Source of the DNA: Streptomyces globosus
GTDB taxonomy: Bacteria > Actinomycetota > Actinomycetes > Streptomycetales > Streptomycetaceae
NCBI RefSeq assembly: GCF_003325375.1
Contig: NZ_CP030862.1
Location: forward strand, 6,391,501-6,455,500
Reading direction: 5' to 3'
DNA: 64,000 nt
Shown here: positions 7,788-16,542 of the stretch, in pieces
Position numbering within the stretch: position 1 is the stretch's first letter
Layout: each line of letters starts with the position of its first letter
Program-made: the position numbers and the translations under genes
The notes under the pieces: model-generated
Told to the model about the DNA's origin: nothing
Databases searched by the model: none
The model's input: only the letters and a program-made list of their open reading frames with translations

Positions 7788-9086
7788 ATGGGCCGCCGCC
7801 ACCGGGCCGTCCCCGCCGTCGCCGCCGCCTCCCTGCTGCTCGCCGCGCTCTGCACGGGCCAGGCACCCGCCGCGGCACTCCCCGGGCGCGTGGACATCGA
7901 CCCCGCCACCGCCGAGCGCCTCGACGAGGCCATCACCGAGACGATGCGCAAGGCCGGCATCCCGGGCGTCTCCGTCGGCCTGTGGACCGACGGCGGCGGC
8001 TCGTACGAGCGGGCCTTCGGCACCGCCGACACCGCGACCGGCACCCCGATGAAGACCGACCTGCACACCCGTATCGGCAGCATCACCAAGACGTTCACCG
8101 TCACCGCCGTGCTCCGGCTCGCCGACGACGGCAAGGTCGGCCTGGACGAGCCGATCGGCCGGTACGTGGACGGCGTACCCGGCGGCGACCGCATCACCGT
8201 CCGGCAGCTCGCCGACATGCGCAGCGGCCTCTACAACTACACCGAGGACCAGGGCTTCCTGGACGCCATGAAGCAGAACCCGGACCGCGCCTGGAGCCCG
8301 CAGGAACTCCTCGACACCGCGTTCAAGCACCCCGCGCAGTTCGCGCCCGGCGCCCGCTGGGAGTACAGCAACACCAACACCGTGCTGCTGGGGCTGCTCG
8401 TCGAGAAGGTCGGCGGACTGCCGCTCAGGGACCACATCCGGGAGGAGGTCCTGGAGCCGGCCGGGCTGGACAACACCGCACTCCCGGTCGGTGCAGAGAT
8501 CCCGGAGCCGTACGTGCACGGCTACACGGACTTCGCGCCGGGCGGGAAGACCACCGACGCGAGCGGCTGGAACCCGAGCTGGGCGTGGGCCGCCGGCGCC
8601 ATGACGTCCACCCTGGACGACCTGCGCACCTGGGCCCCCGTCATGGCCTCCGGCCGCCTGCCCGACGGCGGCCGGCTCCTGGAGCCGGGCACCCAGGCCC
8701 AGCGGGTGCGGATGCTGCCGACGGGACACCAGGGCGTCCGGTACGGGCTGGGCATCGCCGAGTTCGACGGATGGATCGGGCACAACGGCGAACTGCCCGG
8801 CTACGAGACCATCGCCGTCCGGCTCCCGCAGGAGCGCACCACCTTCGTCGTCATCGTCAATTCCGACATCGACAAGAAGGAGGGCAGCCTGAGCACCCTC
8901 ATCGGCAACGCCGTGACCACGATCGTCACACCCGACCACATCTGGGAGCTGCCTGTGGCAGCCCAACCCAAGGGCCCGACCAAACCTTCGGAAACACCGG
9001 CCACGGGCACCCCGAAGACGGACGCCGCCACGCCGTCACCCGCCAAAGCCGACGGCCCGCCGCCGTACCTCACTGGACCAGGCTGA
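7788..9086 (+). CDS. Secreted serine hydrolase, beta-lactamase/D-Ala-D-Ala carboxypeptidase family
   Basis: 432 residues, ATG with AGGGGTGATC upstream. A signal peptide (MGRRHRAVPAVAAASLLLAA...) is followed by a class C-like penicillin-recognising fold: SITK at residues 98-101 supplies the nucleophile Ser and general-base Lys, Y193-S-N195 is the second motif, and HNGELPGY stands for the KTG box. The C-terminus is a Thr/Pro-rich tail, possibly a wall-spanning linker. It probably acts outside the membrane on peptidoglycan stem peptides or other D-peptides/esters. Its end overlaps the convergent DUF1963 gene by 17 bp. Confidence 0.93.
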   Translation: MGRRHRAVPAVAAASLLLAALCTGQAPAAALPGRVDIDPATAERLDEAITETMRKAGIPGVSVGLWTDGGGSYERAFGTADTATGTPMKTDLHTRIGSITKTFTVTAVLRLADDGKVGLDEPIGRYVDGVPGGDRITVRQLADMRSGLYNYTEDQGFLDAMKQNPDRAWSPQELLDTAFKHPAQFAPGARWEYSNTNTVLLGLLVEKVGGLPLRDHIREEVLEPAGLDNTALPVGAEIPEPYVHGYTDFAPGGKTTDASGWNPSWAWAAGAMTSTLDDLRTWAPVMASGRLPDGGRLLEPGTQAQRVRMLPTGHQGVRYGLGIAEFDGWIGHNGELPGYETIAVRLPQERTTFVVIVNSDIDKKEGSLSTLIGNAVTTIVTPDHIWELPVAAQPKGPTKPSETPATGTPKTDAATPSPAKADGPPPYLTGPG

Positions 9087-9951
9087 TGTGCGGATGGTCC
9101 GGGGACGCCGGGCAGACGTGCAGTTGCTGGTCGTAGCCTCGGGCCAGGTCGAGTCCGGTCGGGTTCCACGGCTGGCAGTTGTCGGGGGTCGGCGTGGAGC
9201 CGGCCTGGTCCTCGTACGGGATCCAGCTTCGGGTGTTGGATTTCCACTCGGACGACGCGATGGTCAGCAGCGGCTCCATCTCGGTGCCGCATGCAGCGCA
9301 GCTACGCGGGACGGGATCGGTGAGGCCCCAGCGGGACCATCCGCCTGCCTTCCAGCCGGGCGCGACGGACAATTCGTTCTCGTAGAGCTCTTCCGGGGCA
9401 CGGACGTAGGGGTTGTCCACCCCGCTCTCCTGCCATGTGCTCGCGTCTGCCAGCCGGTGCTGCAACTCCTTGCTCAGTTCCATGGGATTGGGGAATTCGG
9501 TGATCTGCTCCGGCGTGAGCAGACACGGCACCGGCACGTAGCCGTCGTCGTCCACCGCGTACGGCGCGGGTGGCGCGTCGAGGATGTCGGAGACCTCGGC
9601 GGCGGATCGCCAGAACACGACGGTAAGCGGCATGTTGTCCGACTCGTGGTCGAAGGGACACCACAACACCTGGAGCAGATCCGCGTGGCCGGGCGGCCGC
9701 AACACGGGTATATCGCGCACGTACAGCTGGGCCACAGGCAGCATGGCAACCGGACCCGGTCCGCCGTGCCACTCGTCGCAGTGCGGCCACGGCTCGTCGA
9801 CGGGCCACAACAGTGGCCCGCCGACCGAGCTGTCGTGCGGTGTCGGAGACCCGGGACGGGGATGCAGCCGGGTCGCCCTGCGCGCCAGGGGGGCCAGTTG
9901 GGGAAAGACCACGGTGATGTCAATCGGCCGCGGTGGGGTGGTACGGCTCAT
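9070..9951 (-). CDS. DUF1963 (YwqG-like) protein, candidate immunity protein
   Basis: 293 residues, ATG with GGGAG upstream. The N-terminal VGGPLLWPVDEPWPHC, the internal VLWCPFDHE and the C-terminal CAACGTEMEPLLTIASSEW are typical of DUF1963/YwqG proteins; the Cys-x2-Cys may bind zinc. No signal peptide, so cytosolic. It lies 33 bp downstream of the secreted nuclease gene on the same strand, which is where polymorphic-toxin immunity genes usually lie. B. subtilis ywqG sits near the ywqJ toxin genes as I recall. Immunity function is therefore an inference from position, not a property of the family. Confidence 0.85.
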   Translation of the reverse strand: MSRTTPPRPIDITVVFPQLAPLARRATRLHPRPGSPTPHDSSVGGPLLWPVDEPWPHCDEWHGGPGPVAMLPVAQLYVRDIPVLRPPGHADLLQVLWCPFDHESDNMPLTVVFWRSAAEVSDILDAPPAPYAVDDDGYVPVPCLLTPEQITEFPNPMELSKELQHRLADASTWQESGVDNPYVRAPEELYENELSVAPGWKAGGWSRWGLTDPVPRSCAACGTEMEPLLTIASSEWKSNTRSWIPYEDQAGSTPTPDNCQPWNPTGLDLARGYDQQLHVCPASPDHPHISLVQ

Positions 9952-9984
9952 TCCGGCTCCCGGTGGCGCGTGAATCAGACGGGG

Positions 9985-11985
9985 CTAGTTTCCGAGGTTC
10001 AGCTGCCCCGTGTTCTTGTACGTGTTGGTGATGTAGACATCGGGGAACAGCAGCTGAGACGTGCCGTCCGACCGCTCGATCCTTGCACTCATCTTGACAC
10101 CCACGGGGATCGTGCTGGTGCCATCCCGGTAGTCAGGCGTCACCTCGTAGAAGATTGCGTCGTTCGGCCCGAGGATCCCGCCGTCCTTCACCGCCTTCGC
10201 CGACTTTTGGGCAAGGGCCTCATAGGTCCGCATGCTGGGGGTTCCGGTGTTCATACCCGACTGCCAGCACGGGACGAGATTGATCTGCCCACCGTCATCG
10301 ATCTTGCCGGTTCCGCCGAGGATGTTGGCTATCAGGTGGCACCGGGCAAGCCCCGCTGTGGAAAGGTTGGCCTGACGGAACAGCTCGGCGTCGGCCCAGC
10401 CGGTGATGTCACCCTTCGCGTCACTGCCCTCCACGGTCGGGGTGCTTAGGCAGGCCTGGGCCGCGGCCGCCCGGACACCGGGCGGGCCGGGCGTGGGGGT
10501 GGTCTTGTTGACGTGCGGCACCGGATCGGTGGTGTTCTTGATCCACCCGTTGCCGGAACGGAACGACCCGGTCGGCGCGTTCTGTAGGCAGACGGCCTGC
10601 GGCTCGGCAATCGAGCCGGCTATCTCCAGCTTGAACTGGTCGCCGTCCACGACGCGCTGGTTTGCGAAGCCTTCGGACAGCTGCCCGTCGGCGACCTGCC
10701 GGTCCGCGACCGGGACGTGAGCGCGCATGCAGGGGCTGCCCGCGCCGCCATCCAGTACATCGACGACCCAGCCACCGCGGGTGCTGTGACGGGGAAGGGT
10801 CTCGGCGCACTGAGCGCCGTCGACTCCTCCTTCGCGGGTGACCGCGAAGGGGAACTCGCCGCAAGTGTCGGACGCAACCAGGTCCGTCCGGGCCCGGAAG
10901 GCGCCGCAGGTCCGAGCCGTCCGGCCGGCCACGTCGGCCATTGCCCGGGTCAACGGCTTGTCGCGTCCCCAGCCGGCGAGGTTGTTCTGGGCCCACAGGT
11001 AGGCGGCTGCTGCGGCCCCCGCTCCGGCGGGGCTCTGCTGGTCGCTCATCCTGACGACCGGCATGACGCCGGGCACGACGCAGCCGGGGTCGGGCGTGCC
11101 GGTGGCCGTCGTGTCCCGGACGGCGTCGTCGCAGCGGATCTTCTCCGGGTTGCTCCACGAGGCGCTCGGGTCGACGATCTGGGCGCCGGGAGAGGTCACG
11201 TACATCTTGTACGAGGTCGTGAAGTCGACTGCCGCGCCGGCCGGCGGCGTGGATTCGTACGCCACGTCGCCGCTGCGGACCTGATCCTTGATCAGGTCCC
11301 CCTTCGTGTACCACGGGGCCGCCGTCTTGACCTTGCAGCCCGCCGTGCAGTCAGCCTTGAACTTCACGTTCAGCGTCGTGACGGCACCGGTCGCACCGGT
11401 CATGGTCACGGAGATCTTCTCCTTCCACGTCGTGCCCTTGGCGGGCAGGACAGCACTGCTCGAAACGTTCAGCGTCCCGGTGCCGACCACCCTGCCGTTG
11501 CCGTCCTTGAGCGTGTAGAGGACGGTCACGCCGTATACGCAGTACCCGTATCGGCCGTGCCACCACGTACCGGGTGTGGTAATCACGCAGCTGCCGGGGT
11601 CGGGGGCGGCCGCGGCCGCCCGGGGTGCGGCGGCGGGCGCCTGGGGTGCGGTTGAGAGGAACTGCCGCCCCACCGGGGCCTTCGGTGCGGTGCTCGTCGT
11701 GACACATGCCTGCACCGCGCCCGCCTTGCGCTCGCGGGAGCCGGCAGCTGTCGGCTCGCAGTTCTCCTGCGGGCTCATGGTGACGGGCTGGATTTTGCCG
11801 GGGGTGGCAGCGCCGGCCGGACCGTTGGGGTTGCCGGCCGCCTTGCGGGAGGCGGCCTCCGCCGCCGTCTTTGTGGCGCCCGGGGCGAGGCCCTGGCCGT
11901 CGGCAGCTGCGGCGGTGCCGGTCGCGGTGAGGCTCAAAACGAGGAGGAGGCCGGGAAGTACCCGTCTCCTGCGTGCTGAAGTCAT
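9985..11985 (-). CDS. Secreted protein with a NucA/NucB-like and a C-terminal DNA/RNA endonuclease domain
   Basis: 666 residues. Signal peptide (about residues 1-28), an Ala/Pro-rich linker, then a Streptomyces NucA/NucB-type region: a beta-rich part (CVITTPGTWWHGRYGYC...), IRCDDAVRDT, and the signature CGEFPFAVTREGG near residue 370, where the family has C-D-E-[FYW]-P. Residues ~540-660 read as a second nuclease, the non-specific endonuclease (Endonuclease_NS_2) type: ARCHLIANILGGTGKIDDGGQINLVP, with the His of the R-x-H motif, then FYEVTPDYRDGTSTIPVGVKM. It is between an ALF-repeat gene and a DUF1963 gene, as in toxin loci. An ordinary extracellular nutrient nuclease is the alternative. Confidence 0.85.
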   Translation of the reverse strand: MTSARRRRVLPGLLLVLSLTATGTAAAADGQGLAPGATKTAAEAASRKAAGNPNGPAGAATPGKIQPVTMSPQENCEPTAAGSRERKAGAVQACVTTSTAPKAPVGRQFLSTAPQAPAAAPRAAAAAPDPGSCVITTPGTWWHGRYGYCVYGVTVLYTLKDGNGRVVGTGTLNVSSSAVLPAKGTTWKEKISVTMTGATGAVTTLNVKFKADCTAGCKVKTAAPWYTKGDLIKDQVRSGDVAYESTPPAGAAVDFTTSYKMYVTSPGAQIVDPSASWSNPEKIRCDDAVRDTTATGTPDPGCVVPGVMPVVRMSDQQSPAGAGAAAAAYLWAQNNLAGWGRDKPLTRAMADVAGRTARTCGAFRARTDLVASDTCGEFPFAVTREGGVDGAQCAETLPRHSTRGGWVVDVLDGGAGSPCMRAHVPVADRQVADGQLSEGFANQRVVDGDQFKLEIAGSIAEPQAVCLQNAPTGSFRSGNGWIKNTTDPVPHVNKTTPTPGPPGVRAAAAQACLSTPTVEGSDAKGDITGWADAELFRQANLSTAGLARCHLIANILGGTGKIDDGGQINLVPCWQSGMNTGTPSMRTYEALAQKSAKAVKDGGILGPNDAIFYEVTPDYRDGTSTIPVGVKMSARIERSDGTSQLLFPDVYITNTYKNTGQLNLGN

Positions 11986-12042
11986 GTCTTCTCTCTGTGG
12001 GAGGTCGCGCGGAGCGACAGATGGCTCATGCCGGTCGCGTCG

Positions 12043-12086
12043 GCGGCACCGACCGGCGGAAACGTTTCATCACCGGTCGGTGCCGC
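12043..12086 (-). terminator. 14-bp hairpin between the ALF-repeat gene and the nuclease gene
   Basis: Perfect inverted repeat: GCGGCACCGACCGG (12043-12056) and its complement (12073-12086) around a 16-base loop that itself contains the palindrome GAAACGTTTC. It begins 36 bp after the ALF-repeat stop and lies 58 bp before the nuclease ATG. There is no U-tract, which is common in Streptomyces terminators. It should end or attenuate transcription running from the ALF gene into the nuclease gene. Confidence 0.75.
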
Positions 12087-12121
12087 ATCGGCCGAAGCAG
12101 GGGGCAGTAAGGGGCCGACCG

Positions 12122-15100
12122 TCAGGCGACGAGGTCGTAGAACACCTTGGACACGGACTCGGCGGCCTTCTCGACGGTGCGGACGACCGGCTTGGCCACC
12201 ACACTTGCCGCCCGACCACCGCCGCGGGTGACGAGCCCCAATGCCGCGCGGCTGGCGGATGAGACGAATGCGCCGCTGCTGAACCCGTACTCGATGCCCG
12301 AGGCGATCACACTGACTCCGGCGGCGACGACGGAGACACCGAGGCAGACCGCGGCGATGCTGCCGAGAACGGGTGCGGCCGGGAAGAACACGCAGGAGAC
12401 GGCAAACCCCGCGGCGAGGAGTCCTGCGGCCGTGCTCACCTTGTCTGCGCTGTCAGCCCACCACTTGGCGTCGTTCCACCATTCCTCCTGCCCACCTTCG
12501 CTCCCCTTGGGGTTGACCGTGTCGTGGGTCGGCGAGTCGGAGGGATCGCGGTTGGCGTCCCGGTCCCTCTGCGCCTGCTCGGCAGCGGCACGCGCTGCCT
12601 CCCGCACTTCGGCCTCTCGCTTGTCCGCGGCGGTCCGGCGTGCCTGGGCGGCGGCTGCCGCAGCCGCCTTGGCGTCCCGGCCGGCGGCGAGCTCGGCCTG
12701 GTGGGCGGTGGCAGCGGACGCCGCGGCACTCCGGGCGGAAGCCAGTGCGCTACGGGCCGCGTCGATGGCGCGATTGGCGGAGAGGTTCGCCGCGCGGGAG
12801 GCGCTCTGAGCGGTGGCGGCGGCGTCCTTGGCCTTGTTGGCGGAGGCCTGGGCCTCGGCAGCGGACTTGTCCGCAGCATCCGCGTGCTTGCGGGCCTGCT
12901 CCTTGTAGCCTTCGGCCTGCTTCGCCGAGTCCAGTGCCTTCTGGGCCCACTCCTGCGCCTTGGCGCCGGCGTCTCTGGCCACCGCCGCGACCTGGGAGGC
13001 GAGGGCTGCGTCGTGCTGCGCCTCCTGGGCGGTCCTGGCCGCGGTCGCGATGGTCGCCTGCATGGCGGCGGCGTGGCTGAGCGAGTCGTAGTCGAGCTGG
13101 GCGGCCCGGTACCGGACGGACTCGACGAAACGCCGGCGCATCCAGGCCGGCCCCTCCAGGGCGACGTCGGCGTAGGCCTTGGAGTAAGCGCCGCCGGTGG
13201 CGACCACCTTCATGGTGGCGACTGCGTCGTCCTGCTCGACCGCCTTGGGCAGGTCTTCGTCGAAGAACTTCTGGAGGGCTTCGGGCGTGTTGGCGTCGAG
13301 CGCGTCGTTGGCGGCATCGGTGACGGCCTTGCCGGGCTTCTCGTGAAGGATCTTCAGGATGTTGACCCTGTTGTCCTCGGCGCGGGACTTGATGACGCCA
13401 GAGGTGTTGAAGTCCCCTACTGCGGGCGTGCCGCCCGAGAGGGCCTGGACTGCCGCCTTGGCCACGGCCGGCTCGGCGACCTGGGCGATGAAGAGGGTGG
13501 TCTCGCGATCGTCCTGGGCCTGGGCGAGCTGCCGGTCGAGGTAGATCCAGGAGAAGACGTCGTCGTCGGATCCCGCGAGCGCGAAGCGGGCGGCCTGACG
13601 GGTCCAGGTGCCCCTGGAGTCGATCAGTGCGACGGCTGCCCGGCGGCCGAGGGTTGCAGCGGCGGCGAGGTCGCCGTTTTCGAGTGCCTGCTCGGCCTTG
13701 GCTATGAGGTCCTTGGTGGCCTGCGCGGTCTGCAGGTCCTGGGTGCGCTTGTTCAGGGCAGCCGCACGTTCCCTCTTGTCCTGCTGGGCGAGTTGCGCGG
13801 CTTCCTTCATGCCCTGCACCCTGTCCGCCTCCAGTGCTGCCGCCTCGGCAGCACGGGCGTTCCTCTCCACCGTGATCGCGTCCTCGACAGCCTTGGTCGC
13901 AAGGTTGGCCGCCTTGACCGCCTCGTCGGCGTGTGCGGTGGACTTGTTGGCGAAGTCGATCGCCTTGCCCGCGTACTTGACGGCTTCCTCTGCGGCATCG
14001 GCAGCCTTCTCGGCGTGGCCGGCAGCGGACTTGGCCGCATTGTTGGCGGTACGTGCGGCCCGCGCCGCAGTCGAGGCGAGGGCCTGGGCCGTGGAGGCGG
14101 CATTGGTCGCCTGGTTGGCGGCGGCGCCGGCGATCGCGGCCTGACGCTTGGCCTCGGCCGCCTCGTCCTGGGCCACACCGGAGGCGCCGGCCGCCTGGGC
14201 GGAGGCCTTGGCGGCGGCCGCGGCGTCGCGTGCCGCGGCCGCGGCGGACAGGCCGGCTTCGGCCGACTGCTCCGAGGCAACGGCCGCGTCGTCGGCCGCC
14301 TTGGCCGCGGAATACGCCCTCGCGGCTGCATCGCGGGCGGCGACAGCGGCGTTCTTCGCCTCTTCGGTCTTCGCCGCGTCCTTCGATGCGGCGATCGCGG
14401 CACGGTAGGCACGGGTGGCGGCCGACCCGGCGGCGGCTGCTGCCTGGGAGGCCGCCGTGGCCGCCCAGGACGCCCGCTGCGAAGCCTGGACCGCGGCGGA
14501 CGAGGCACGGATGGCCGTGCGGGCAGCGGACGCGGCGCGACTGGCGGCGCCGGCGGCCTGGCGGGCCGCCTCGGCGGACCTGCGGACGTCGTCCCTTGCC
14601 TGCTCGGCTTCGTACGCGGCCTTCTCGGCCTGCTCCTTGGCCTTGCTCGCCGCTGTCGTCGCCCGCGCGGACGCCTCGACGGCAAGGTCGGTCTGCTGCC
14701 GCGCCCGCGCGCTCTCACGCTCGACGACGGCAACCAGCTGCGCGATCGTGGCAGCCTCCTGGTCGCGGGCCCGCGCGATGTGCTGGCCGGTGTCGAGGTA
14801 CCACTGCACGTCTTCCGCGGTCCCGCTCAGCGCCCTGTTCGCGTACTTCTTGAGTTCCGGGCCGGCCGTGGCGAGGCTGCGGATGATCTCCACCCGCATG
14901 TCCTCGAGCCGGGCGTTGTACTGACCGGTGAGCAGGAACTGCTCCAGCGCCTGGTCCGTACCGGCGGTCAGCGCGGCGTTGCCGTCGCGCTTGACGCTCT
15001 TGCCGCCATTGGCCATGACGCTGAGGGCCGAGACCCGCATGTCCTCGGTGACGGAGGAACGGAACCCGTCTTTGACGAACGCGGATATCGCGTCGTCCCC

Positions 15101-15469
15101 ACCGCTGAGGGCGGCGCCGGCGTCCCGGCGGACGCTCTTGCCCCCGTAGCCCAGGTAGGTGAACGCGGCGACTCGGTTGTCCATTCGGGTTGCCTTCGGC
15201 AACTGCTCGGCGAGGAAGGTGGTGATCTCCTCGTCGGTGCCGCTCAGCGTGTAGGCAGCCGCTCCCTTGACCGAAGGGCCGCCCAGGATCCATGCCTTGA
15301 CGACCTTGGCCCGGTCCGTGTCCGGAAGGGTCAGGGCGTCGCCCGCCGGGGCGGCGGCGCGGGTGGCTGCCCGTACCGGAGTGGTGAACAGCCAGGGGGT
15401 GGAGACAGCGGCCGCACTCGCCGCGAGAGCGGTCGTGAATCGGCGCCGACTCCAGAACGTCTCCTGCAC
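12122..15469 (-). CDS. Tat-exported ALF-repeat coiled-coil protein
   Basis: 1115 residues. The GTG at 15469 is chosen because AAAGAGG lies seven bases upstream and the protein then starts with a twin-arginine signal (SRRRFTTALAASAAA). Residues ~45-230 hold four ALF repeats (units like DMRVSALSVMANGGKSVKRD). Then come a very long Ala-rich coiled coil (~245-610), a second ALF block (~630-780), a second coiled coil (~800-960), and a hydrophobic, membrane-like stretch (~1010-1070, LLAAGFAVSCVFFPAAPVLG). No toxin domain is visible at the end. ALF repeats occur in actinobacterial polymorphic toxins, so it may be a delivery or surface stalk protein; function unproven. Confidence 0.9.
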   Translation of the reverse strand: MQETFWSRRRFTTALAASAAAVSTPWLFTTPVRAATRAAAPAGDALTLPDTDRAKVVKAWILGGPSVKGAAAYTLSGTDEEITTFLAEQLPKATRMDNRVAAFTYLGYGGKSVRRDAGAALSGGDDAISAFVKDGFRSSVTEDMRVSALSVMANGGKSVKRDGNAALTAGTDQALEQFLLTGQYNARLEDMRVEIIRSLATAGPELKKYANRALSGTAEDVQWYLDTGQHIARARDQEAATIAQLVAVVERESARARQQTDLAVEASARATTAASKAKEQAEKAAYEAEQARDDVRRSAEAARQAAGAASRAASAARTAIRASSAAVQASQRASWAATAASQAAAAAGSAATRAYRAAIAASKDAAKTEEAKNAAVAARDAAARAYSAAKAADDAAVASEQSAEAGLSAAAAARDAAAAAKASAQAAGASGVAQDEAAEAKRQAAIAGAAANQATNAASTAQALASTAARAARTANNAAKSAAGHAEKAADAAEEAVKYAGKAIDFANKSTAHADEAVKAANLATKAVEDAITVERNARAAEAAALEADRVQGMKEAAQLAQQDKRERAAALNKRTQDLQTAQATKDLIAKAEQALENGDLAAAATLGRRAAVALIDSRGTWTRQAARFALAGSDDDVFSWIYLDRQLAQAQDDRETTLFIAQVAEPAVAKAAVQALSGGTPAVGDFNTSGVIKSRAEDNRVNILKILHEKPGKAVTDAANDALDANTPEALQKFFDEDLPKAVEQDDAVATMKVVATGGAYSKAYADVALEGPAWMRRRFVESVRYRAAQLDYDSLSHAAAMQATIATAARTAQEAQHDAALASQVAAVARDAGAKAQEWAQKALDSAKQAEGYKEQARKHADAADKSAAEAQASANKAKDAAATAQSASRAANLSANRAIDAARSALASARSAAASAATAHQAELAAGRDAKAAAAAAAQARRTAADKREAEVREAARAAAEQAQRDRDANRDPSDSPTHDTVNPKGSEGGQEEWWNDAKWWADSADKVSTAAGLLAAGFAVSCVFFPAAPVLGSIAAVCLGVSVVAAGVSVIASGIEYGFSSGAFVSSASRAALGLVTRGGGRAASVVAKPVVRTVEKAAESVSKVFYDLVA

Positions 15470-15939
15470 AGATGCACCTCTTTGATGTCGTGTCCTCGAT
15501 CGAGGTCGAGGTGGACGGAAAAGCACGCCCGGGATATTCACCGGCGGCGGCTACCTGACCTTATGCAGTACATGCCACCTGAACGCACCTGGCCGGAGTC
15601 CAACCATCAGACCCTCCGAAAGATGGCTTGATTTCGCTCTCCGGTTTTCGCAAAACCGCCACAACCATCTTCGTGCGTGCCGCAAGTCACACTTCCGTCG
15701 GGCGATATAACACAAAATGTCGCATATATTCGCTTGGCTGGCCGGTATACGGCTTGATTTCATGCACAAGATCGCCAGGCGCTGAAAATGCAAGGTCGAA
15801 TTCCGCATCAGCCACGCCGATCAGCCACGCCCAAGGGCCGCACCACGCGCATGCCCGCCTCCCGGATGAGGCTTGTCCGACCCGCGGCACTTCGGACTTC
15901 GCGTGTCGCGAGAACCGCCCGTATCGAAACGAGGACGAA
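15470..15939. other. Divergent, AT-richer intergenic region
   Basis: 470 bp between the ALF-repeat gene (minus) and a small secreted-protein gene (plus). It is visibly less GC-rich than anything nearby (15.6-15.83 kb), has stops in all frames and should hold both promoters. It contains the palindrome annotated at 15642-15658. No other gene is seen. Confidence 0.6.
15642..15658. promoter_or_regulatory. Palindrome CGGTTTT-CGC-AAAACCG
   Basis: Perfect 7-bp arms with a 3-bp centre, in the middle of the divergent region between two exported-protein genes. Size and symmetry fit a dimeric repressor site; it could also be a hairpin in a leader RNA. Confidence 0.45.
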
Positions 15940-16455
15940 ATGAAGGCACGGAGCACGATCCTGCGAATCGCGGCCACAGCTTCCGCTGTCGGTGCCCTGA
16001 CCTGGGTCGCAGTACTGGGCGGCCTGACCAGCCCCGCCGGGACGGAAGCCCCGGCAACGAAGCCGATCGCCGACGAGGGCCCGGGCTTCGCCATCGAGGA
16101 CGGCGCGTACCCGAACGCCGACAAAATCCTCGCGGAGCAGAAGATCAAGCTCAAGAGCGGAAATGGACACATCCTTCTGGCCGAGTGCACGGGTGCGGCC
16201 GAATTGATGGAGGTCTTCTCCCACGCGAACGAGAAAATCTGCTTCAAGACGACCGGAGACAAGGGCTACCTGAGCCTGGAGATCCCCGCGGTCTTCGGTG
16301 TCAAGGGCAACGCGTACGCCGCGCAGGTCGACATGTCCGCAGGCGACGAAGAGAAGACGTTCACCGTCGACAAGAACGCCTGGACGGCTGTGGGCGAGAC
16401 TGCGGACGAGCAGGGCCGCGATTTCATGCTCCTGGAAATCAGGACCGCCAAGTAA
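15940..16455 (+). CDS. Small secreted protein of unknown function
   Basis: 171 residues from the ATG at 15940, preceded by GAGGACG. The N-terminus MKARSTILRIAATASAVGAL plus VAVLGGL is a signal peptide or single anchor. The mature part has two Cys residues (AECTGAAELM and EKICFKTTG, likely one disulfide) and is rich in beta-prone stretches (KGYLSLEIPAVFGVKGNAYAAQVDM). I do not recognise a family. It sits 87 bp upstream of the first pseudoprotease gene in the same direction and may be co-expressed with it. Confidence 0.8.
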   Translation: MKARSTILRIAATASAVGALTWVAVLGGLTSPAGTEAPATKPIADEGPGFAIEDGAYPNADKILAEQKIKLKSGNGHILLAECTGAAELMEVFSHANEKICFKTTGDKGYLSLEIPAVFGVKGNAYAAQVDMSAGDEEKTFTVDKNAWTAVGETADEQGRDFMLLEIRTAK

Positions 16456-16542
16456 AACCCCGTTCGGCGCGCCGGCCTCACCGTATGCCCCTGGCGCACG
16501 AGCAAAGCCCACGTTCCGGCGCCCTGTTCCAAAGGAAGAAGT

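Noticed and set aside
12524..15631. A 1035-codon plus-strand frame opposite the ALF-repeat gene
   Set aside because: Low-complexity Gly/Arg/Leu sequence without domains; the minus frame has a Tat signal, ribosome site and ALF repeats.
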